Shown here piece by piece: positions 54,762 to 64,000 of a stretch of DNA of 64,000 nucleotides. This DNA is from Fragilaria crotonensis (Eukaryota > Bacillariophyta > Fragilariophyceae > Fragilariales > Fragilariaceae), in NCBI GenBank assembly GCA_022925895.1, contig JAKSYS010000216.1:21888-85887 (forward strand). Reading direction: 5' to 3'. The position numbers and the translations under genes are program-made. Under the pieces are notes generated by a model, which worked only from the letters and a program-made list of their open reading frames with translations, did not search any database and was not told the DNA's origin. How positions within the stretch are numbered: position 1 is the first letter of the stretch; each line of letters starts with the position of its first letter.

Positions 54762-57700
54762 CTATTGAATTTCCTTTCGTCGATCGACGTCTGCGCGACC
54801 ATCCCCAGGCGCGACCTCGCATCCCTTGATCTCTAAGGCGGCTTCTCGCGGCAGTGGTAGCTGCCAACCCCTTGAGGCTTCGTCCTTCAGCATGGATATC
54901 AACTTTGCCTCGTGGCCTCGGGCCGATTTGTGATTGCCGCGAGCTAAGTTGGCGCGCACGTCCGCGAGGCGGTCAGAATCCGAGATCTCGCGAAGCGGGA
55001 ACTCGGCCCCTTCGAGATGCGCTCCTGAAAACGCGGCCAGAGGGTGGGCGGACAGGAGCGGGGCGAGAAGTTCGGTGGGGCGAAACTCGGATCCCGGCGT
55101 CAGGGCGCTGAACGGCTGGGCCCGAAGGGCGGCGTCGAGGTCGAGGGCGTACCGTTTGAGCACCGCGAGGTTGTGGCGGGCGGCGTCGTGCGTCCAGTCG
55201 AAGCGAAACTCCGTCGCGTGGGTGCGCGGTTGGCCGGAGTGCAAAATGGTGGCAAGGGCATCGGCCAGGCGTGGTTCGGGAGTCGGGAACGGCGAGTCGA
55301 CGTTCGGGAGCGGGATCGTCGGCAATGGCACCAACGATGGGAACTTACCGGGAAGCGGGCGTGGCGTGTCTGCGAGGGCTGATGTCGGCGCGTCGTGGGC
55401 GTCTCCGGGCGACAATGCGCGCGCCACGGAGTGGTCGGTCGGTGGCGAGTCGAGGGCGGAGCGTAGCGCCCAGGCCCGACTTCGTTTCGTGACGGGTCGT
55501 CGCGGGCTGGCGAGATGCGGGCGTCGGCGACGTGGCGGGGCGAGAAGGTTCGTGCGCGTGGGTTCCCGCGGGACTGTCTCGGGCGGCAGATTCCGATAAA
55601 GTCCGGGGCGTCCTACGTGGCGTCTGTTGTGGAACTCGGCCGTCGACCGTTCCTGGTCGAACGCCCATTGCGACGGCTGTGCGACGAAGGCGGGCTGGAA
55701 GTAAGCAGATGCAGAGGGTCCTAATTTTGTTTTCTTGCTGGGCGGCGTCGCGTCGGACGAGGGGCGCATGCGCGCCCGGCACTGCTCTATCCACGCTCGT
55801 ACGGCGGTCGTCTGTTCGGTCGTGAGGGCGACGTGAGGCGCTCAAGAAACAGCTCTTGACGCACTTCCCGTTTAGGTGCCACCTGCAGCACATGTTCGGG
55901 ATCGGTCCACTTCGGACGTGATCGAGGAACACCTGCCAAGTGTCGTTCGCGTCTCTCGGAAAAGGTCCTGCTGTGGGTTTGTGACTGCGTCCGCGGGTTG
56001 CCCGCGACGTCCGGCTCGAGCGCTCCCGGCGGCGGCTACAGGCTGCGAGTCGCCCTTTGGTCGACTCCACGTCCCAGCCGCTCCTTGAGGAAGTCGCAGG
56101 CCGGGAAGACAAAGGCGCCGTCCTCCAACTGCTGCCGGGTGGACCTGAATTCCAGGAGTGCTGGGTTGATCTCGTCCCGTGTTCGACTCCAGCGCAGAGA
56201 ACTAGGTATTGTTGCATGCGTTTTTCGATGAACCAACCTAACCTGCACGCGGCTGAGGGGTCGGCGTGCGCTAGCTGGCGGAAGCGTCGCCAGTGTGGAT
56301 CCGACCGCCCTGGTCAGGAAACGGCTCCACTCGTCCAACATGTGTGTGAGCGGGGAATTGGCTCCGAAAAGGAGCTCCAGCACTCCGCTCATGTTCTCGA
56401 TAAGCCGCGCGAGTTCGTGAAAATCTTTCGGCACCGTGAAGTTGAGTTTCGTCATGCTCTTGATGTCCTTCTCTGAGAAGCCCGTGGTCGTGTCGGTCGT
56501 CTTGAGTTGCATTTGCACGAGGGTGCTGGCGTGATCAGAGGCTTCTCGCCCGATCGCTGCTGCTCGGGCGAACGTCTGGGGACCGCAACAGAAGAGGCTG
56601 AAGGCCCCTGGCCGGTCAGGTGTGTCGGCCGTGAAAGACGCGGTGCGGATTGCGGCGCAGAAGCCCATGGGAATGAACGCGTCTCGACCTTTGGTGTTCA
56701 AGAAGTGGTGGATGTGGTTTTGTACGTAGGCCACGTTACTAAGCGTCAGGATGTCCGAGAAAGACTGGACCGGGCGGCTGCGAATCATCCTGTCGGCGTC
56801 CCTTTCGGACACGAAGAGGACCATTCGTTTCGTCGACGGCGGAAAGAGTCGCCTGTCTTCGACGTTTGGGGGACGAGGTCGCTGCGTTGCTGCCTGTCGC
56901 TCCAGTAACGTTGACAGGTTTCGAATGGCGTCCTCCGTGCGTCCTGGTGCTGGCATGGTCGTCCGTCCGAATGAGGCTCCTAGCTCTGACCGCCAGATGC
57001 TTGAGGTGTAGCGATTTCGCCCATTCGTCCGATCGTTTGGAGTATGCGTTTGATGCCGCCACCCTCGCTTTGTCGGTCCCGGGTCCTCGAGTTTACCGCT
57101 ACGCTGAGGACCCACCGCGGGATGTAAGAGGCTGCCTCCGCGCGGATGGTTGCTCTGGACGGGTCTGGGTCCTCGCTCGCTCTCTGTTTAATGGCGTTGA
57201 CGATCAGTAGGGCGAGCTCCTCTGGCGCGGTGACGTAAGTGTCCATGATGGCGGCTGCGATGAAGGCCGGCACCGGGACGGTGGGCTTCATCGTGAACCC
57301 GACGACCGTGACGTCGTCTGTGTCGTCCTCGCTCGCTTCGACTGGCTTGCTTGGCTTCGCCCGGTGCTTCGTTCCGCTTCCTTTCTTCGGTCGTCCTCTG
57401 GTTGCAGTCGGCAGGGTGCCGGCTGGCTCGGCGTCGCGCGTGGCTCCGGTGCTGACGCCTGACACCTGGGCACGTGTCGTCAGAGATTCATTGATCGCCG
57501 CCAGTACGTCCGACGTAGAATTCCACGAGAGCATCCTCGACCAATCAAAAGGCGTTCCGATGTGTCGCTCTACGACCTGTTTCGTGTCGACCGCCGCGGC
57601 GGCGAAGCCGCCAGCCCCATCAGTGCCCAAAGGGCGTTCGTCCCGTCGTTGAGTCCATCGTCAGCGTCGTGGTGGAAGTGGTGAAAGAGTCGGATGACTC

Positions 57701-57900
57701 CGTGCGTGTTTACCATAAGGTGGGCGACTTCCGGAGAGCACAAGTGTACGAATCCTGTAGAATTTGTACTGACCGAGTTCGTCTTCGAATTCAAGGCGCT
57801 GAGCTTTTCGACGACCTCCCACTGGTCGAGCTTCCTGAAAACGTCCAGCCACGTCAAGGTCATCGTCATCGGTGAGCGAGCGTCGTCTGACCTCTCCATT
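54762..57900 (-). pseudogene. gag-like region of the YR retrotransposon
   Basis: Several overlapping minus frames (57899-57570, 57630-56980, 57115-56036, 56217-55345, 55769-54762) each carry part of one polyprotein. A likely zinc-binding segment is CCRWHLNGKCVKSCF near 55890. The frame at 55769-54762 (335 codons, Pro/Arg/Ala-rich) leads directly towards the reverse transcriptase. Long plus-strand frames over the same DNA are shadows caused by high G+C. Confidence 0.6.
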
Positions 57901-57934
57901 GCGTCTGTGGTTCAAGTCGGGTCGGGAGAGGCCA

Positions 57935-58090
57935 GATTAACTAGAGTAGTGTCTTTGTCGATTCGAGTTCATTCGATTGTGAGCAATGTAGACTCTGTGT
58001 TGTGTTGTGTCGTGGTGTTTGTCTGTCTGTGTCTCGTGTTCGTCTGTCTGATGGCGACTGCCCGTCCTTTCCCGATCTTCGGACATGCCA
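57935..58090 (-). repeat. A1 repeat of the YR retrotransposon (5' end of the element)
   Basis: 156 bp matching A2 at 51720-51875. The match ends at GGACATGCCA (58090), which defines the element's 5' boundary. Confidence 0.92.
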
Positions 58091-58157
58091 TGCCGGTACC
58101 GAACAATAAAAATGGAACACAAGCGTCATCCTATGGTACTGGTACTTGTACAATATA

Positions 58158-58979
58158 TGACAGACTTCCAGTATCGCCCTACATATTTTTACATCTATCC
58201 CGATCCCAACTGTCGCCCGTGTGCACAGTAAAACGTTACATCCGTGCTCCAGTAACCAGTGCGACACTGCACGACTGGAATCAAAACTCTCGTCGATTTG
58301 AATTTCATGTTCATCTCATCCCATGAGATTGAACACTCATTTTCAAACGAGACTCAACGCCTCGTGTACCGACGACCACACCGCGGCACGAAACGACGTC
58401 TCCGAGAAACGAGGAGTGTTCCTCATTGTTCCAAAGGAACACTCCCCATCTATCAGACCTCTCATCCCTTGGTGCACCTCTCCTTCTTCTCACAATTGTC
58501 GAAATTACTCATTTTAGTGCCACTTACCTTTTTTCTGCACATACTGTGAATATTGCACATCATGAATGAAATTGACCATGACGAATTTTACCGCCGGTCG
58601 TCAAATTGTCAACCTCACCATACTGTACATATATCAGTAGTCAGTACGACGGTACTCACTATTACGACAGCACACAACACAGCAATCAGTACAGCAGTAC
58701 TTTGCACATCACTCTTCTGCCCGGCCATAGTCCGTGCACGTCTGAGTCTATCGTTACCGTACATAACGATAAACTATTAGACAGTGCCCACTATGACCAA
58801 AGCGATATTATTACTAGTCAGTCCTCGCACATTTATGTAGCGATAGACCGACAGATAGTATACGTATCGTTGTCTGTAGCGGTAGACAGCATTGTATTGC
58901 TGTACCGTTTATAGACACACTAAGCAGTAGTCAGTGTCGTACTAGACACTTACCTACTGGGGCGTACCCGTAACGGTTA
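58158..58979 (+). repeat. 5' LTR (minimum extent)
   Basis: Matches 63187-64000 at well over 95 percent, with small indels such as CATCTATC against CCATCTATC. It starts TGACAG. The real end is further right; the repeated GGTTGCTCGC words at about 59050-59090 lie near the probable boundary and primer-binding site, which I cannot place. Confidence 0.88.
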
Positions 58980-61283
58980 CGTCCTGGTTCTTAACCCGAA
59001 CCCTATGCCGACTGCGCGTCGACAGGTTCCGTTAACCCGAACCATATCATGGTTGCTCGCCAGGTTGCTATCCTGGTAGCTCACCTGGTTGCTCGCGACG
59101 AAACCTGAGCCTATTCAATTTAAATTTGGTGCCTAGCACCGATTTAAATTGTTCTAACCTTTGTTCTTTCCTTCCAGCTCAACTTTTATACCAGCAGTAC
59201 ATGTTCCTACTGCCTGAGAATTGAAATTCTCATTCCTTGTGCTCACTTTTTTGCAAAACTTGTCTAACCCAACTCACCCTTCATCCTCAACTTTGCAACT
59301 CTCACCATGGTCAACCCAGCACTAACCCATTTGCCTCCAACTGAGGCCAACTGCCCACCCACCCATTGTGTCAAACCAACAAAGCACATGGCGAACTATG
59401 TTGCCGCCGACGGCGACATTACAGCTCCTTTTGATGCACTCAAAATGCTGTCCTACCTTTCAAGAAGCATTCCTTTTCCTATGTTGCAACTCTAACACTT
59501 CTTCCATTGCTGAATCTAACACCTACAGGCCCAAGAAGAGCCCAAGCAAGCTCCAGGCCATTTTCAGCACACGCAACGGCCCTGACTCCTGAGCAAGAGT
59601 CCGCCGTCATCTCGTTTTCTTGAAACCATCGATCAAGAACGCCTCCAAGACACCAACACCAACAACAGAGTTAACTACGCCTGCGAACTCTCCTACGAAG
59701 CAGGATCTACCGATATGGGTCGCTCCCATTCTCTTTCCATCGAACCAGGCGCCATCAACGACATCGCAGCCGCCGAACTCCAAGACAATCAAGACAACAA
59801 TGCGCGCAATACCTTCGCTTCCACCATCATCCCGCGCCAAGAAGACCTCCAACTCGCCTCCTACGAAAGGCCTATCAAGAACCAACGTGTCAGATTCAAT
59901 TTTAACGTCGAAACCATCAAGATCAAGAACAATGAAGTCGCGAAATGCGACTCTTTCAAGATTCCGGCGACGAACGCCGAAGACCTCCACTACGACAAGA
60001 GGGGTATCATCCAAACCGCCTTCGGCTCTCCAATGCATGTCCACAATCAAAATTCCGACGAATACTCGAGGAGAAATCGTCCGAACAGTGGACTGCATCA
60101 AAGAATTAGCGCAGAACGTACGTTTTATACGCCGTGCAAGCGCGAAGCTCGCAAGAGCGATTCTGACGACGACATCACATCAAGCGAAGCCAGAGCTTCC
60201 ACAACATGTCTACTTTCTTCAGGCACCAAGAATTGGCGGAGAACAAGCAAAACAATAATGGCAATAATGGACAAGTTCCAAGGCCAAAATTGCAAATTCT
60301 CCTCTGAGTGCCTCTCCAAGTCTCCAGAACTGCTGAATCCACCTACAAGTACTACAATGATGCAGCTTCCTATGAGATTGGAAGAACTTCACAGAATTTC
60401 TTCCCAACTTTACCTGAGAAGGTCATTCCATTTGTAAGGCACCATAACAAAGCAGTCATACAGCATGACAACCTTATCTTGCCTGTGACCCTCCGGTTAC
60501 AACTTCCCATCAAACTGTCAGCACTTCAATTGCTACTCAGAATGATGAGAACACCCCTCCACGTGACGCCATCAATGGCCCTGTTCCGCACGACGGAATT
60601 GGTCCGATGTCCGAACGCGATCCCGAATTGAAAATGCCGTTAACCCCAACTTCAACGACGACATTTCCGATAACGGCCTTGACATAGGTAACATGTCATG
60701 CGGAATCCGATGGAAACGAACGATGACAGAGATATTCATCAAGACTCCCGGACGAGAAATCGAAATTCCCTACGTCGAATCCCCTCCCACGCCGCCTACA
60801 CAGACAAGACTCCGCGGACACCACCTACGAATCTGCGGACATGCTGACGACTACGATTCCAGCACAGCCACAGACTACGTCCGCCTTCCGCCACCCGCCG
60901 GACACCAAGATCTACCGTGACTCAGACATCAAGCACAAGAAAACTACCCATTCTCAGTCACACTTCCACAATTTTTGAACAGAAAGCCTGTAGCTTTTGA
61001 AAGCTGCAATCCCTTCAGTTTTCTGTCAATTGCTGAGAACTCACAAGTTGCATCCCACCACCGACAGCGCCTCCGATTGCCTACTATCTACGACTGCAGG
61101 CATCACCAACTTGATCAAGACAATGTCACACAATCACCCAGAATACCCATACACAAACAAGACACCAGAGACACTCCTTCATGTCATTCCTGGTGAGTCT
61201 AGTTCTGTGTGTTCAAACAATGAAAACAAAGAAAATCTATTACTTGCAACTCACTTACTCCTCCTGGCCACAGACACAATGAT
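58980..61283 (+). other. Long leader / 5' internal region of the LTR element
   Basis: Two overlapping plus frames at 59620-60258 and 59715-60437 are open without a domain. One of them (LSIEPGAINDIAAAELQDNQ, then EVAKCDSFKIPATNAED) looks like real protein, so a decayed extra ORF or N-terminal gag part is likely. Nothing resembling pol is found. Confidence 0.4.
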
Positions 61284-62816
61284 GTGAATGTAGCAACAGA
61301 GGATTATTGCAATGTGATAAGATATGAATTTGAGAAACAACAAAGCCTTTGCAAACACAATGCCCTTGCTGTTCAAACTCCCAGATCATTAATTTTACCC
61401 AAAAATCCGAAAACGCAGACATCAACAACAAACGCTCCGTCAACCGAAAATGCACCTCCAGAAGGAGCAAATGCTCACCAAGAAGTGCACCACCCAATGT
61501 TTGCAAACACGCCAACTAATTGTGAAACATTTTTTGATGACAATGAGCATGAAAACAATGATGATGATCTGCCTCAAACTCCCTTAACCTCCCCAGATGG
61601 TGCCCTGACATCATCAACCAGAACTGACTTCACATATCCACCGATTGAAGACCTCACAAGGACGCTCCTGAAATATGCCAAGATTGCAAACCTTCAGGAA
61701 CTTAGCTTCCCAACTGACCTTCTCTCACGAAGACGACAATTCAATGCCTTCATGGATAACCTCCGAATCATATGCAGCATATCACCATGGACACGCCAAG
61801 TCTTTGACCTTTGGCCGAGACAAATCAATTACTCTCATCCATGTGTTGGTATTGCAATCTTCAATCTGATTTTCACCAACATCTGTGAGCCCTGCCAGAC
61901 ACACATTATTGACTGTTCCCCAGATGCCAGAACAGCCATTCTGACTCTAAGACGTCACTGTGCACCGCTCACCCAAGATCACATTGAACGACGCGCGAAT
62001 CCTTCTACTCCATCAAGCAAGGACATCAAGAAGTTGCAACATCCTACTTGAATCGCATTCGACATTATCGCGCGACTGTTATCACGCCGGAATCACAAAC
62101 ACCGATGCTGATATAATCAAACGAGCCATTCATGGCGGCAGCAATCACCACTTCTATGCTGCTTCCTACCAACGCTTTGATGCCGACATCCGTCGAGCAG
62201 AATTACATGACAAAGAACTACCAACATTTGCGGAACTTGAGAGCCACTTATTGAATATTGATGATTCCTGTGGACTTACTCTCCTTCCCAAAACCAGCAC
62301 AATTACAACCAACATGCAAATTCTGCACACCAACCTTCATCAAGTCTGCCTTTTCAACATCAAGGCACAACTTATGATGATTTTCCACCACATCAACAGC
62401 AAGCCTTCACCAGTTCTTCAATGATGCAACCAAATGCAGCCAAAAACAAGAACAGGCCACCAAATCATTTTCAAAATCAAACAAACAATCTGGCCTCTGA
62501 ACATCCAAGAAGACAAACAATGACAATGATTGCAGTATTGCAATGCAACAGCCTCAACCTTTTCAAAAGCAACATCGCAACACAAGACCTCATTTCAGAC
62601 AAAATTCTTCAAACAAATCAAAGGCGTCCTCCAGATAATTTCAGCTCACCCAATGCTGCAAATATTACATGCTACAATTGTGGACAACTTGGCCACTATG
62701 CTAATCGATGCATAACCGTCAACAGATCACAAAACAGCAACCACGGAGGACTCCAAACACAAATCCAAACAATGATGAAACCGCACCCACAACCAACGTG
62801 CTTATTACATCACTGA
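61284..62816 (+). pseudogene. gag with CCHC zinc knuckle, several frameshifts
   Basis: The first frame (61284-62051) carries the capsid-like core: DLLSRRRQFNAFMDNLRIIC, DLWPRQINYSHPCVGIAIF and LTLRRHCAPLTQDHIER. A 2-nt shift near 62000 leads to FYSIKQGHQEVATSYLNRI. A second shift near 62075 leads to RDCYHAGITNTDADIIKRAI and FAELESHLLNIDDSCG (frame 61960-62424). The third frame (62421-62816) has CYNCGQLGHYANRC, a perfect CX2CX4HX4C nucleic-acid-binding knuckle. Both early shifts sit in CGCGCG where CGCG would restore the frame. The gag identity is firm; whether this copy makes protein is doubtful. Confidence 0.8.
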
Positions 62817-63178
62817 TTCAATTCCATCTCAATCACATGCTTTTCACCATCAAGCATACATTGCATCCTGCAATGACCAGGGCAACTTCAACTGCCCAAA
62901 ACCAGTTACTTCATGGCCTGATATTGACACCCCTGAGCAGATGGCAATCAACAGAGTATAACTCAATGATTTCTAACCATCAGTTCCAATATCTCCATAC
63001 AGGCCAACAACAAGACACACTACACATCAACTACACTGAAAACCTTGTGAATCACACTTCACAGACATTCCCAAAAAATGCAAGTCTCACCAAAACAAAA
63101 AACAATCTTCAGATCAAAAGATTCTGTATGTTTCCAAAGCAAATGCTACAACATCAGAAATCAACAGAGATTTGATTC

Positions 63179-63186
63179 AAGAGGGG
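63179..63186 (+). promoter_or_regulatory. Polypurine tract
   Basis: AAGAGGGG immediately before the TGACAG start of the right LTR, the usual site of plus-strand priming in LTR retrotransposons. Confidence 0.75.
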
Positions 63187-64000
63187 TGACAGACTTCCAG
63201 TATCGCCCTACATATTTTTACATCTATCCTGATCCCTAACTGTCGCCCGTGTGCACAGTAAAACGTTACATCCGTGCTCCAGTAACCAGTGCGACACTGC
63301 ACGACTGGAATCAAAACTCGTCGATTCAATTTCATGTTCATCTCATCCCATGAGATTGAACACTCATTTTCAAACGAGACTCAACGCCTCGTGTACCGGA
63401 CGACCACACCGCGGCACGAAACGACGTCTCCGAGAAACGAGGAGTGTTCCTCATTGTTCCAAAGGAACACTCCCATCTATCAGACCTCTCATCCCTGTTG
63501 CACCCTCCTCTTCTCACAATTGTCGAAATAATTCATTTTAGTGCCACTTACCTTTTCTGCACATACTGTGAATATTGCACATCATGAATGAAATTGACCA
63601 TGACGAATTTTACCGCCGGTCGTCAAATTGTCAACCTCACCATACTGTACATATATCAGTAGTCAGTACGACGGTACTCACTATTACGACAGCACACAAC
63701 ACGGCAACAGTACAGCAGTACTTTTGCACATCACTTCTTCTGCCCGGCCATAGTCCGTGCACGTCTGAGTCTATCGTTACCGTACATAACGATAAACTAT
63801 TAGACAGTGCCCACTATGACCAAAGCGATATTATTACTAGTCAGTCCTCGCACATTTATGTAGCGATAGACCGACAGATAGTATACGTATCGTTGCTGTA
63901 GCGGTAGACAGCATTGTATTGCTGTACCGTTTATAGACACACTAAGCAGTAGTCAGTGTCGTACTAGACACTTACCTACTGGGGCGCCCTGTAACGGTTA
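63187..64000 (+). repeat. 3' LTR (truncated by window end)
   Basis: Second copy of the sequence at 58158-58979. Few differences between the LTRs suggest a young insertion. Confidence 0.9.

Larger units (their letters stand above)
51340..58090 (-). mobile_element. YR retrotransposon with split direct repeats (Ngaro/PAT-like)
   Basis: Read on the minus strand the order is A1 (58090-57935), gag-like region, reverse transcriptase, RNase H, tyrosine recombinase, B1 (52163-51876), A2 (51875-51720), an 86-bp spacer, B2 (51633-51340). B1 and A2 touch each other. This is the split direct repeat arrangement known from Ngaro and PAT elements, different from LTRs and from the inverted repeats of DIRS1. 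The 6.75-kb body is visibly richer in G+C than the surroundings, which suggests a recent or foreign origin. The coding part is broken into about a dozen frames, so the copy is dead unless the indels are artefacts. No target duplication is seen, as expected. Confidence 0.85.
58158..64000 (+). mobile_element. Gag-only LTR retrotransposon (3' LTR cut by window edge)
   Basis: Two direct repeats starting TGACAGACTTCCAG (58158 and 63187) enclose about 4.2 kb with a gag gene and nothing that resembles protease, integrase or reverse transcriptase. A polypurine tract lies directly before the right repeat. This is the layout of TR-GAG elements, non-autonomous relatives that depend on another element's pol. 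The end of the left LTR cannot be fixed because the right one runs out of the window; it is at least about 820 bp. Confidence 0.82.

Noticed and set aside
54854-57652. Several long plus-strand frames over the YR retrotransposon
   Set aside because: Opposite strand of gag and RT in G+C-rich DNA; all recognisable domains are on the minus strand.

Overview
The window reads as nuclear DNA of a photosynthetic stramenopile, most likely a pennate diatom. The best clue is a two-exon CP12-type gene (26898-27848, minus). Its protein starts with a short signal peptide followed by a Phe at the predicted cleavage site, the bipartite plastid-targeting signature of secondary plastids. GT-AG introns, mitochondrial-type presequences, N-terminally anchored LRR proteins and many relics of eukaryotic transposons agree with this. 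The species is not identified.

Layout. 1-2082: 3' end of a tyrosine-recombinase (YR) retroelement running in from the left, closed by a 498-bp direct repeat. 2.8-3.5 kb: the ESCRT-III gene VPS60/CHMP5. 4.9-22 kb: three tandem kelch-repeat paralogues of 703, 1535 and 591 aa. The gap between the first two is filled by nested non-autonomous DNA transposons at about 8.1-12.7 kb: one hAT-like element with a perfect 8-bp target duplication, and three TAA-flanked Harbinger-like elements inside one another, all apparently inside an older inverted-repeat element. 24-34 kb is the ordinary gene-dense part: a metallophosphoesterase, CP12, a SUV3-type helicase interrupted by one 2-nt frameshift, a probable organellar protein of unknown function, and the spliceosomal Sm protein F whose first intron directly follows the ATG. 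34.8-40.6 kb: two tandem paralogues of a transmembrane LRR gene, the second broken. 41-51 kb: decayed genes and transposases (coiled-coil relic, a DDE transposase relic, a PIF/Harbinger transposase relic) and a 2-oxoglutarate/Fe(II) oxygenase with two frameshifts. 51340-58090: a complete but frame-broken YR retrotransposon on the minus strand with split direct repeats in the order A1-ORFs-B1-A2-B2. 58158 to the end: an LTR retrotransposon that carries gag with a zinc knuckle but has no room for pol.

The housekeeping genes share no pathway; they are single genes between transposon blocks. The main themes are tandem duplication with probable gene conversion (kelch, LRR), nested mobile elements, and two examples of split-direct-repeat YR retroelements. 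Small indels of 1-2 nt recur in otherwise good genes (SUV3, oxygenase, second LRR gene, gag), so some breaks may be assembly errors rather than biology.
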